Program-made: the position numbers and the translations under genes | Origin: Muribaculaceae bacterium | GTDB lineage: Bacteria > Bacteroidota > Bacteroidia > Bacteroidales > Muribaculaceae | Assembly (NCBI GenBank): GCA_017451225.1 | Contig: JAFSPZ010000013.1 | Span: 1-43,797 of the forward strand | DNA: 43,797 nucleotides | Direction: 5' to 3' | Shown here: piece by piece, positions 35,538 through 43,659 of the stretch | How positions within the stretch are numbered: position 1 is the first letter of the stretch | Layout: every line of letters begins with the position of its first letter | Notes under the pieces: generated by a model | Databases searched by the model: none | What the model saw: the letters and a program-made list of their open reading frames with translations, nothing else | Told to the model about the DNA's origin: nothing

Positions 35538-35975
35538 ATGGTAGTTGACGAGAAATATACAAGTGAATATTCCTTTTTCTTTGATATTACTGGCGAGGCA
35601 ATGAGAGTTCACAGCAAGTTTAAGCCAGGTCTCTTGGAGTCGGCTTATGAAGCTGCATTGAAGTACTTGCTAGAATTGAAAGGCTATAAAGTTGAACGCC
35701 AAGTTATGGTTCCTATTTATTGGGATAATGTGCTGTTAGATCAAAGTTACAGGATTGATTTGCTTGTCAACGGCAATATAATTGTTGAATTGAAAGTCAC
35801 CAATGGAACAGGTTCCATTCATCGCTCTCAATTGTTCAATTATATGAATATCACCCACTTGCCTTTTGGTATGATTCTCAATTTTGGTTTGCAGAGCCTA
35901 TATTATGAGTGGTATCACCGAAACCCACAAACAGGGCAAATAACTAGAATAAAGAAATATAATAAAGAAATATAA
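35538..35975 (+). CDS. GxxExxY family protein (PDDEXK_3 nuclease-like)
   Basis: A 145-residue protein of the GxxExxY family, related to PD-(D/E)XK nucleases. It has the naming motif as GLLESAYEAAL (near residue 30) and the core YRIDLLVNGNIIVELKV, with the D and E-x-K residues of the fold. The family is frequent in Bacteroidetes genomes and its role is unknown. The gene is flanked on both sides by hairpin repeats of one family (35483-35520 and 35987-36025). A 13-bp tandem duplication (AAAGAAATATAAT twice, 35951-35976) forms the last codons and the stop, altering the tail (KKYNKEI). Confidence 0.85.
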   Translation: MVVDEKYTSEYSFFFDITGEAMRVHSKFKPGLLESAYEAALKYLLELKGYKVERQVMVPIYWDNVLLDQSYRIDLLVNGNIIVELKVTNGTGSIHRSQLFNYMNITHLPFGMILNFGLQSLYYEWYHRNPQTGQITRIKKYNKEI

Positions 35976-35986
35976 TAAATAATTTT

Positions 35987-36030
35987 AGCACCGTTAGGTG
36001 CAGTAATATTTAGCCCAAAGGGCGGCCATA
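35987..36030. repeat. Hairpin repeat downstream of the GxxExxY gene
   Basis: TAGC-ACC-type hairpin GCACC-GTTA-GGTGC (35988-36001), AGTAATATTTA, then GCCC-AAA-GGGC (36013-36023) and GGCCATAATA. It has the same layout as the repeats at 38588-38640 and 38706-38755, but with different stem sequences. Confidence 0.82.
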
Positions 36031-36035
36031 ATACT

Positions 36036-37217
36036 GTGACTAAGGTTTATATATTCAATCCGCAGAACGACTTGGCATTGGCAACCGGTGGCATCAACTA
36101 TGTGGCGCCACCGTTTGCTGTGCGCATGGCTGCCGACCTTGCCGTGCTGCCTGCATTTATCGCCGAGCCGGGTTCGCTGCTCATTACCGATAGTGACCTT
36201 GACGCCGAGTGGCTCGAGCATCTTAACACCACCTTCGGGCTTGATGTTCATGCCGTTAAGCGAAGCAATTTGCGGCATCTCACGCACTGCCAGGTGATGC
36301 CATGGGGGTGGTGCCTAGATATGCGCCGCCGCCTTCTTAAGTGGGGTGCAAGCAGCGACAGCGTGCCGTCAAAGGATTCCATTTATCATTTGCGAGGCCT
36401 TTCTCACCGTCGCGTTTCAATCCTCATTCACAAGCGCCTCGCAGATTTGATGGGACGTCGGCTCTGTCCCATGCCTGTGGAACTGGCGACTCCCGACGAG
36501 GTGATGGATTTTGTCCATCACTATCGCAACTGCTACATCAAGACTCCATGGTCGAGCAGTGGTCGAGGCATTTACCACTCCATCGATGGCGCCACTCCCG
36601 AGTTGGAGCAGTGGTGTCGCGGTTCGTTGAGGCGGCAAGGCTCGCTGCTGTGTGAACAGGCACTCGACAAGGTGATGGACTTCGCTGTGGAGTTCTATTG
36701 TACCGACGGCAAGGCCATCGAGCGTGGATTCTCAATTTTCTCCACCGATAGCCACAGCCAGTATACTTGTGGCGATGTGGCTCCGCGCGAAGTGCTAAAA
36801 TCAAGAATTACAGCTCTCTATCCACAGCTCGACGAGGTTGTAGAAGCTTTGACCCAAGCGATTGACGAACTCGTGGCGCCGCACTACACCGGTTGGATGG
36901 GCGTGGATATGCTTCTATATAATGCTGAAAGCCCGAGACGGAATGTCAGCCCCTTTTCCTTAGGACTAGACCCCTGTGTGGAACTTAATTTGCGGCCCAC
37001 TATGGGGGCAATCACATCGATGCTTGGCGATAGCATTATCGCTCAAGATGTTGCAGCGTCGTTCGCCATTGAGCAGCGCAGCAGTTCAGGCACTCCGTGG
37101 CCCGAGCATGAAGCTCCAGTAATAGAAAATCATCGGCTGACTGCCGGCACACTTTGCCTCACTCCCGACATTCCCACCGCCCTCTACCGCGCCATCCTCA
37201 CAGTTCAAACCCCTTAA
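36036..37217 (+). CDS. ATP-grasp-like protein of unknown substrate
   Basis: A 393-residue cytoplasmic protein starting with GTG (MTKVYIFNPQNDLALA). It begins with an N-terminal Rossmann-like part. The segment 'CYIKTPWSSSGRGIYH' (near 165) looks like an ATP-grasp lysine/glycine loop, and 'VMDFAVEFYC' is a following strand. 'GWMGVDMLLY' and 'CVELNLRPTMGA' near 325 carry the E-x-N magnesium motif. Ligases of this fold join a carboxylate to an amine or thiol, but nothing here names the substrate. No in-frame ATG is available near the start; the GTG lies just past a hairpin repeat. No recognised partner gene is adjacent. Confidence 0.72.
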   Translation: MTKVYIFNPQNDLALATGGINYVAPPFAVRMAADLAVLPAFIAEPGSLLITDSDLDAEWLEHLNTTFGLDVHAVKRSNLRHLTHCQVMPWGWCLDMRRRLLKWGASSDSVPSKDSIYHLRGLSHRRVSILIHKRLADLMGRRLCPMPVELATPDEVMDFVHHYRNCYIKTPWSSSGRGIYHSIDGATPELEQWCRGSLRRQGSLLCEQALDKVMDFAVEFYCTDGKAIERGFSIFSTDSHSQYTCGDVAPREVLKSRITALYPQLDEVVEALTQAIDELVAPHYTGWMGVDMLLYNAESPRRNVSPFSLGLDPCVELNLRPTMGAITSMLGDSIIAQDVAASFAIEQRSSSGTPWPEHEAPVIENHRLTAGTLCLTPDIPTALYRAILTVQTP

Positions 37218-37233
37218 ACACCTACGCGCAGCC

Positions 37234-37267
37234 CAATTGTGCATTATGTGTTATGCATTATGCATTT
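37234..37267. repeat. 7-bp tandem repeat (TGCATTA type)
   Basis: CCAATTG followed by TGCATTA, TGTGTTA, TGCATTA, TGCATTT. The related array CCAATTA-(TGCATTG)x3 lies at 39250-39277. Confidence 0.8.
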
Positions 37268-37275
37268 CTCAAAAT

Positions 37276-37306
37276 TTTGCCAACTCAAAATTATTCACTA
37301 CATTTG
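37276..37306 (+). promoter_or_regulatory. Promoter of the P-loop/CYTH gene
   Basis: TTTG (37276-37279), 19 bases, TACATTTG (37299-37306), 49 bases before the ATG. Confidence 0.75.
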
Positions 37307-37354
37307 TAACCTAAAAAGAATAAAGTAGTAACCAACGAACATAAACTATTATTT

Positions 37355-38449
37355 ATGAGTAAAATAACTAAAGTGGTGCTCACAGGTGGTCCTTGCGCTG
37401 GTAAGACTACCGCGCTTGCCAAGGTGGTTGAGCATTTCTCCAACCTGGGATATCAAGTGTATACCGTCCCCGAAGTACCCACCATGTTTGCTGTGGGAGG
37501 TGTGGACTATCTCACTAAGAATCAGTCACTTTTCTATCAAGCCGAAAAGTCAACTCTGCAGCTTCAGCTCGAATTGGAAGACCGCTTCGAGAGCATTGCC
37601 CGCGAGAGCGAGAAACCCGTGCTGCTGGTGTGCGACCGTGGCACGATGGACATTTCGGTATACCTCAGCCCCGAGACATGGCAGGCGATTACAGCCGAGA
37701 TTGACATTCCCATCGAGAAACTACGCGACAGCCGCTACGATGCTGTGCTCCACTTGGTTACCGCTGCCGACGGCGCTGCCGAGTTCTACACCACCAGCAA
37801 CAATGAAGCCCGCACCGAGGGCGTGGAGCTTGCATGCTCTCTCGACAAGAAGTTGCGTGGCGCCTGGACCGGGCATCCCCATCTGCGCGTGATTAGCAAT
37901 AGCGAGAACTTCGAAAACAAGATTCGCCGCGTGCTGCGTGAGATATCTAACGTGCTCGGAATCCCTGCTCCCATCGAGAACGAACGCAAGTTTATGGTCG
38001 AGGTTACAGGCGATATTCCAAACGCTATCGAGACCGATATCGTTCAAACCTACCTCATGAGCGAGCCAGGCACCGTGGTTCGTCTGCGCAAGCGCATGAT
38101 GCAGGGCAAGTATGTCTATCTGCAGACTACCACCAAGACTGTGGGCGACAACGAGCGCATTGTCACCGAGCGTAACATCAGCTATAACCAGTATATGAGC
38201 ATGATGGCGCTTGCCGACCCCACACGTCAGTCTATTCACAAAATCCGCAAGAGCTTCATCTGGGAAGGACAATACTACGAGCTCGACCAGTTCATCGATC
38301 CCGATCCTGGCTTCAGCATCCTTGAGATGGACAGCGAGGCACAGGGCGAGGAGACCAAGTTCCCACCCTTCATCAAGGTCATCAAGGATGTGACAGGCAA
38401 GGTCAAGTACTACAACATCAACCTCGCCGTCAAGACCCTCTACGATTGA
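37355..38449 (+). CDS. P-loop ATPase/kinase fused to CYTH domain (TTD14-like)
   Basis: A 364-residue protein. Residues 1-200 are an AAA_28-type P-loop domain: Walker A TGGPCAGKTTAL (10-21), a Walker B-like strand VLLVCDRGTMD (near 87) and 'FYTTSNNEARTEG'. Residues 205-364 are a CYTH domain, starting with its metal-binding signature ENERKF (E-x-E-x-K) and continuing with 'TYLMSEPGTVVRLRKR', 'ERNIS' and 'YELDQFIDPDPGFSILEMDSE', seen in pieces. CYTH proteins bind triphosphates or polyphosphate; the P-loop half resembles the nucleotide-binding part of eukaryotic TTD14 proteins. Single-gene unit with its own promoter and terminator. Substrate unknown. Confidence 0.85.
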   Translation: MSKITKVVLTGGPCAGKTTALAKVVEHFSNLGYQVYTVPEVPTMFAVGGVDYLTKNQSLFYQAEKSTLQLQLELEDRFESIARESEKPVLLVCDRGTMDISVYLSPETWQAITAEIDIPIEKLRDSRYDAVLHLVTAADGAAEFYTTSNNEARTEGVELACSLDKKLRGAWTGHPHLRVISNSENFENKIRRVLREISNVLGIPAPIENERKFMVEVTGDIPNAIETDIVQTYLMSEPGTVVRLRKRMMQGKYVYLQTTTKTVGDNERIVTERNISYNQYMSMMALADPTRQSIHKIRKSFIWEGQYYELDQFIDPDPGFSILEMDSEAQGEETKFPPFIKVIKDVTGKVKYYNINLAVKTLYD

Positions 38450-38473
38450 CACTTAAACACTCACTCAATAATC

Positions 38474-38506
38474 ACCAGCTGGTTTACAATAATCAGCTGG
38501 TTTTTT
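38474..38506 (+). terminator. Terminator of the P-loop/CYTH gene
   Basis: ACCAGCTG (38474-38481) pairs with CAGCTGGT (38494-38501) around a 12-base loop and is followed by T residues to 38506. Confidence 0.88.
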
Positions 38507-38528
38507 GATTTCATGCCGCTCCTGACGT

Positions 38529-38554
38529 CGCTAAATATTAATGCGCTCACGCGC
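38529..38554. repeat. Hairpin repeat, copy matching 35497-35518
   Basis: CGCTAAATATTAAT followed by GCGC-TCAC-GCGC. It aligns with CCCTAAATATTAAT and GCGC-TAC-GCGC upstream of the GxxExxY gene. Confidence 0.78.
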
Positions 38555-38570
38555 TAAAATTGATTTGTTT

Positions 38571-38790
38571 TTAATCGTCTGACAAAATCTTAGCCCGCAG
38601 GGTAGTAATCTTTAGCGCGCAGCGCGGCTCCTATTAATTCATGGACAATTCACGGCAATTTGTGTGAAACCTTCCAAGTCAATCGCCCTTAATCGTCTGA
38701 CAAAATCTTAGCCCGCAGGGCAGTAATCTTTAGCGCGCAGCGCGGCTCCTATTAATTCATGGGCAATTAACGGTAATTTGTGTTAAAACC
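38571..38790. repeat. Tandem duplication of a 102-bp hairpin-bearing unit
   Basis: Copies at 38571-38672 and 38689-38790, spaced by 118 bp and nearly identical. Each contains TAGC-hairpin (CCC-GCA-GGG), AGTAATCTTTA, GCGC-GCA-GCGC, GGCTCCTATTAATTCATGG and a CAATT-ACGG-AATTTGTG tail. The first half has the same layout as 35987-36030. Confidence 0.93.
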
Positions 38791-38791
38791 T

Positions 38792-38885
38792 CTGAGTAAA
38801 TTGTCTATAATACTCAATAGCCGAATGGCTAAGTATACGAAATCCAATGTAAAAATATCTTTGTCCTTAATTGTCGTAAAAAAAC
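38792..38885. repeat. Diverged copy of the 88-bp unit found at 5253-5624
   Basis: Begins TGAGTAAATTGTC, carries TAGCC-GAAT-GGCTA, and ends TTAATTGTCGTAAAAA, in the same order as TGAGTCAATTGTC, AGCC-GCAT-GGCT and GTAATTGTCTTAAAAA at 5244-5334. It is diverged and lacks the 9-bp array. Confidence 0.65.
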
Positions 38886-38997
38886 TGAGAACTGACTATT
38901 ATTTTTGATATTTCGGGTATAATTATACATTTTCATGGAATATTATTGTATCTTACTGAATATTACTATAATATATGTAAAAAAAGGGTATAATTTT

Positions 38998-39029
38998 TTT
39001 GGTAGTTTTGTATAAATCACATAACTTTG
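38998..39029 (+). promoter_or_regulatory. Promoter of the second giant surface-protein gene
   Basis: TTTG (38998-39001), 20 bases, TAACTTTG (39022-39029). The predicted start near 39036 leaves a leader of about 375 bases. Confidence 0.68.
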
Positions 39030-39249
39030 CCACCCAAATGGGCAAACTGTGTCTTAATGAACCAAACTTAGTATAAAACAAACGCTTACGCCTAAGAGTA
39101 GGGAAGCCGTACTAAACCCAAAAAATTTTTACACAATTACCTTCTAAAAGCCTTTAATGGACGTAAACTAAACCCAAATTTTTCTTTTTTACTTCCCACA
39201 ACTATGGCATTACTAGGCATTATTGTGTCCAAAGACGTCAAGCGAGGAA

Positions 39250-39277
39250 CCAATTATGCATTGTGCATTGTGCATTG
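39250..39277. repeat. 7-bp tandem repeat (TGCATTG) in the leader
   Basis: CCAATTA followed by three exact TGCATTG units. Nearby, ATGTTCTT is repeated twice (39308-39323 region). Confidence 0.82.
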
Positions 39278-39412
39278 AAAAAGTTCTTCTGTCCAAGGCA
39301 AATGGCATATGTTCTTATGTTCTTATGTCCAAAGAAAAAGACTTATGTTCTTGTGTCTGAAAATGAACTAAACCGAGACAAAAATATTTTTTATTAACCA
39401 AACTTATTTTTT

Positions 39413-42400
39413 ATGTTTAAAAAATTCTATCTAAAACTACTGATGAGCCTGATGCTCACGGCACTAACCGTGCCGCAGACCTGGGCGGAGACGGCAGAGG
39501 TTGGCGGGACATCGACCAATAACCAGGTGCCGTTAAACTGCCAGTATGGTGACTATGGATACCATAGTCAGATGGTTTATTCTCAAGCCATGTTAGAAGA
39601 GGCTGGTTTGCCAGCAGGAGCAAAAATTACTGCTATCACGTTCTATACCAGTTCTGGCTATGCTCTTAGTAATCCTAATGGTTCAGCTAACAATCCTTTG
39701 ACCATTAAGCTTGGGCAACCTGAAGGTACAACATTGCCAAGTTTTGTTACAGATAATTTGACTACTGTATCAACTACTGGAAACATTTGGTCAGGTGAAA
39801 CTTCTGTAACTCTTGAGTTTGACAGCGACAAAGCCTATACCTATGATGGAGGTAATCTGCTGATTGACCTTTCATGGGCATATGCTAGTGGGGGTTATTA
39901 TAAAAGTATTTACTGGTTAGTATCATCAGCAACAGGTGCTTCGCGCTATGCTAATAATAACAGTTCGGGTGTAGAACAAAGCTCAACCTCTAGCAACTAT
40001 CTACCCAAAATTACTTTCACCTACGAATCAGGTGAGGCCCAGGACTATGCAGCTAAGGTGTCGCCCAGTAGCTTAGACTTTGGTTCACTTCTTGTTGATG
40101 CTACCGACACAAAGAGTGTGACCATTCAGAACAAGGGTGCCTTGGAACTTCCTTACACAATCACAGGATTGAATGCTCCATTTAGCACCACTTCTACCAG
40201 CGGCTCGATTGCCGCAGGTTCAGATGTTAGCGTACCTGTTACCTTCACTCCCACCGCTGCAGGTTCTTTCGAAGGCGACATGCTAATTTCATTCCCTGGA
40301 AGTGGGCTTAATGATGTTACTGTTCATGTTACTGGCTCTGCTTCAGATGCTATCTGCAACGGAACAGATGAGAATACCTACTTGCCAATCTATGGCTATT
40401 GCTACGACTACACTCAAAAGAACCAAATGATTTATCCTGCATCATTACTTACTAAGTATGTGGGCAAAAATATCACAGCTCTTAAATTTTATACCAAAGA
40501 TGGTGTGAAATATAGTGATGGTTCTTATAATGTATCATTAGGTACAACTACTCAAAGTGAGTTTGCATCGTCAAGTCCTAGCCCTGCGAGTGCTACACTT
40601 ACAGTTGTTAAATCTGGTTTGACTGCCACCGATGGTGTGAATGGCAATGAACTTTCAATTACTTTTGACAATCCTTTCCTCTATGAAGGTGGCAACCTTG
40701 TTGTCGATTTCGAAGTTGTTACTAAGGGTACTTGTGATCCATATAGCAGCCGAACAAACTTTATTGGAGAAAATCAATCTTCTAACACTGCATATTATAG
40801 CTATGTAACCTATGGTACTAATAGGGTTGCTAATCCGGTGAAATTCCTTCCCAAAATGGACGTTACTGTTGGCGAGACTCCTGCTACTCCGGTTATCACC
40901 GTTGATCCCGCTACTGTAGAGGCATTCAGCACTGAGGTTGGTACTCCTGTAACTGCTACTGTTAATGTTACTGGCGAGAACTTGACTGGTGACATCACAG
41001 CTAATGTCAGTGGCGATGATGCCTTCACTGCAGCTCTGGAGAATGGTGTGCTCACCATTACTTACAACCCCACTGCTGCCGGCAACCACACTGCAACTGT
41101 CACTCTCTCGAGCGAGGGTGCTCAGGACGTGACTATCGCCCTTACCGGTACCGCTACCGCTCCTGCTGTTGACTATGCAGTGACCATGAGCGACAACACT
41201 GGTGCTCACAACTATGGCAACGTATTGGTTAACAGTTCAAATGTTTGGACTCTTACTATTACCAACAATGGCACCCAGACCGTTACTCCAACTCTGACTG
41301 GTCTTGAGGCTCCATTCTCTACCACTTACACCGCTACTGCTCTGGCTGCTGGCGAGAGCGCAACCATTAGCATTAACTATGCTCCCACCGAGCTTGGTGA
41401 ACACAGCAACACCATTACCATCTCGTTCCCCGAGGCTGGTGATGCTATCGCTGCCTACACTTGCGAGCTCACTGGTAAGGCTGTGGAAGAGTCATACGAC
41501 CCAAGCGACGAGAATGAGGTGGTTAAGCTTGTAACTGTTGACCAGCGCAGTATTTATGAGCCTGCGTTCATCGACAACGCTAACGGCAACACCACTCCCC
41601 AGCAGCTCAACTGCTACGACATGCGATTCAAGATGGCTCAGCCCGACGATCCCAGCAAGCGAATCAAGGCTGGTGACCTGCGTCCAGGCAACAACCTCTT
41701 TGAGTTCTATGCCATCGACGACTTTGGCACTGAGTTCCGTTTTGCTACCATTAACCTCTTTGCCGAGGGTCAGCCTTCAAGCAACCCATCGGTTAACGCA
41801 ATGGATGCTCCCATCAAGGTGACTCCTTCGGTTGAATATTATACCGAGGATGGTATGCCTGTGCATCCAGACCATACACATTACACCACTCTCAACTACA
41901 CCGAGAAGACCTACAACGACATCAACGAGCTTGTTGACCTCGAAGGTGTGATTGACTATGTGAACGACACTTGGTCGGCTAACACAGCCACCAACGCACA
42001 TCCCGATCACTACAAGTTCCAGATCCGTGGCGTGGGCCAGTATGGTGACATGGTTACTTCGCTTACTGCAGAGTACGTGGAAAGTCACATGACCGGATAT
42101 GGTAATCAGCTCGTTATGCCCGAAGGATGGGAGCGTGGTTCGTTTGCTGGTCCAAACAACGAGGCTTCCGATGATGTACACACATTCTATTATTATGACC
42201 TCTACATCAAGAAATCTTTCTTCGATGAGCGTGGTATTACCGGCCCTGTGACTGTGGTTGTAAACACAACCCTGTCGGGTAGCGGATTTAATGCCGATAA
42301 CTACAAGGCCATGAGCGTGAATGGTGTTGAGCAGATTATCGCAAAAGAGGAGTTTAAAGACTACTCTTGGACAGTGCCCTTGTTGGATGAAATACCTTCC

Positions 42401-43582
42401 AGCTCTATTGTTGAGCAAGTGCCTATGGGCGTGGTTATCCGACTGGTATCTACAGGTGCCGACTTTAACAGAACCACTGGTATTTACATCTACGGTGGTG
42501 GCACTGGCGTGAGCAACGTTGACACTGTGAATATCTACAAGTCGTCGATGAACGTGAAGGCCTACACTCAGAAGCAGGTTGATGACGACACCGATCGCAG
42601 CCTTGTTGCCATGAATGCCGGCGCAAAATCCGATGTTAACGTTTTGGCTTATGGCGACCCCGCTGTTACTGGTTATGTCTTAAACAAGAACACCAGCGCC
42701 AGCACAACAGGCATGACTGAGGTGGCATCTGCTAATCATGAAATTGGTGATGACGTTCACAGATATGTAGTTAACAGTACAGGTACATACAATGGCTCTT
42801 ACAACTTTATTCGTGATGAGTCGCTGGGTAATATCGATGGCATGTGGTTGCCCATGTATCCAGCAAGTGAAAACGAATATTACTTGCCTGTAACTTGGGC
42901 TAACGGTGTTGGTGATGACGGCGTAGTTCGCTCAGAAAACAATACCTACGGTTCTGCTATGCAGCAGGTAGAGAAGAACGGCTCTGTGGCTTTCACCTCA
43001 AGAAATTGCGAAAGAAGCCAGTACACTTGGGTTGTGGATGGTGAGACCTATTCTTACTATAGCCCAGAAGTTGTCCTTAATGGCGAGTTGCCTGCAGCAG
43101 GTTATGAGCTTTATAAATACCGTTTGTGGGTAGATTACGATGACAATGCACCTGCATGGGACTTCGAAATTGATACAGAAGGTAAAACTCATTTGACCAA
43201 TAAGATGGACCGTCCACTCGACGAGGGCACAACTCCTGAGCTTGGTGGAGAATTTCCTGAATCAGGAAAACAAAACTGGATATTCGTTGCTCCTGCCGAT
43301 TTGAATGAGGTGAAATTAGTTGCTCGCTTCTATTACAAGAAGACCTCTACCGGCAAGGCTCGTCCAACCGACAAAGACCGTCTCTACTACGTTGTTGAGA
43401 ACCAAGTCACAGCTCCAGTAGGTGTCGTTACTGGCGTTGACAATGTTTCAAGCAAGGCTGTAGCAAATGTCAAGTACTACAACATGATGGGTGTTGAGAG
43501 CAATGTTCCATTCCAGGGTGCCAACATCGAAGTTATCACCTTCACCGATGGTTCACGCACAACTCGCAAGATCATGAAGTAA
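39413..43582 (+). CDS. Giant secreted multi-domain surface protein
   Basis: A 1389-residue exported protein. The signal peptide ends near TWA-E (residue 26). Two related modules (about 27-205 and 316-480) share 'YGY', 'QMVYSQAMLEEAG'/'QMIYPASLLTKY' and 'ITAITFYT'/'ITALKFYT' patterns. They alternate with Ig-like ASH/choice-of-anchor-D modules: 'SLDFGSLLVDATDTKSVTIQNKG' type at about 212-305, a second Ig-like module at 490-585, and another ASH module at 586-690 ('NYGNVLVNSSNVWTLTITNNG'). The part from about 700 to 1340 is unique and rich in Y, D and N. The last 35 residues (PFQGANIEV, TDG, K) align without gaps to the end of the 8031-14606 protein. Probably an adhesin or cell-surface structural protein. 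An IS element begins about 75 bases downstream. Confidence 0.85.
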   Translation: MFKKFYLKLLMSLMLTALTVPQTWAETAEVGGTSTNNQVPLNCQYGDYGYHSQMVYSQAMLEEAGLPAGAKITAITFYTSSGYALSNPNGSANNPLTIKLGQPEGTTLPSFVTDNLTTVSTTGNIWSGETSVTLEFDSDKAYTYDGGNLLIDLSWAYASGGYYKSIYWLVSSATGASRYANNNSSGVEQSSTSSNYLPKITFTYESGEAQDYAAKVSPSSLDFGSLLVDATDTKSVTIQNKGALELPYTITGLNAPFSTTSTSGSIAAGSDVSVPVTFTPTAAGSFEGDMLISFPGSGLNDVTVHVTGSASDAICNGTDENTYLPIYGYCYDYTQKNQMIYPASLLTKYVGKNITALKFYTKDGVKYSDGSYNVSLGTTTQSEFASSSPSPASATLTVVKSGLTATDGVNGNELSITFDNPFLYEGGNLVVDFEVVTKGTCDPYSSRTNFIGENQSSNTAYYSYVTYGTNRVANPVKFLPKMDVTVGETPATPVITVDPATVEAFSTEVGTPVTATVNVTGENLTGDITANVSGDDAFTAALENGVLTITYNPTAAGNHTATVTLSSEGAQDVTIALTGTATAPAVDYAVTMSDNTGAHNYGNVLVNSSNVWTLTITNNGTQTVTPTLTGLEAPFSTTYTATALAAGESATISINYAPTELGEHSNTITISFPEAGDAIAAYTCELTGKAVEESYDPSDENEVVKLVTVDQRSIYEPAFIDNANGNTTPQQLNCYDMRFKMAQPDDPSKRIKAGDLRPGNNLFEFYAIDDFGTEFRFATINLFAEGQPSSNPSVNAMDAPIKVTPSVEYYTEDGMPVHPDHTHYTTLNYTEKTYNDINELVDLEGVIDYVNDTWSANTATNAHPDHYKFQIRGVGQYGDMVTSLTAEYVESHMTGYGNQLVMPEGWERGSFAGPNNEASDDVHTFYYYDLYIKKSFFDERGITGPVTVVVNTTLSGSGFNADNYKAMSVNGVEQIIAKEEFKDYSWTVPLLDEIPSSSIVEQVPMGVVIRLVSTGADFNRTTGIYIYGGGTGVSNVDTVNIYKSSMNVKAYTQKQVDDDTDRSLVAMNAGAKSDVNVLAYGDPAVTGYVLNKNTSASTTGMTEVASANHEIGDDVHRYVVNSTGTYNGSYNFIRDESLGNIDGMWLPMYPASENEYYLPVTWANGVGDDGVVRSENNTYGSAMQQVEKNGSVAFTSRNCERSQYTWVVDGETYSYYSPEVVLNGELPAAGYELYKYRLWVDYDDNAPAWDFEIDTEGKTHLTNKMDRPLDEGTTPELGGEFPESGKQNWIFVAPADLNEVKLVARFYYKKTSTGKARPTDKDRLYYVVENQVTAPVGVVTGVDNVSSKAVANVKYYNMMGVESNVPFQGANIEVITFTDGSRTTRKIMK

Positions 43583-43659
43583 ATAACTCGTGAATCGGGA
43601 ATCGTGACCGACACCCGAAACACATTCATACGCTGAAAGAAGAGGGCGACCCAATGTGA

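Larger units (their letters stand above)
38507..39412. other. Repeat-rich intergenic region and long leader of the second giant gene
   Basis: About 900 bp without genes. It holds, in order, a hairpin repeat (38529-38554), two tandem 102-bp copies (38571-38672, 38689-38790), a diverged copy of the 88-bp unit (38792-38885), an AT-rich stretch, a promoter (38998-39029) and a leader of about 375 bases with short tandem repeats. Confidence 0.75.

Noticed and set aside
37721-38452. 243-codon minus-strand open frame opposite the P-loop/CYTH gene
   Set aside because: Shadow of a gene with intact Walker A and CYTH motifs on the plus strand.
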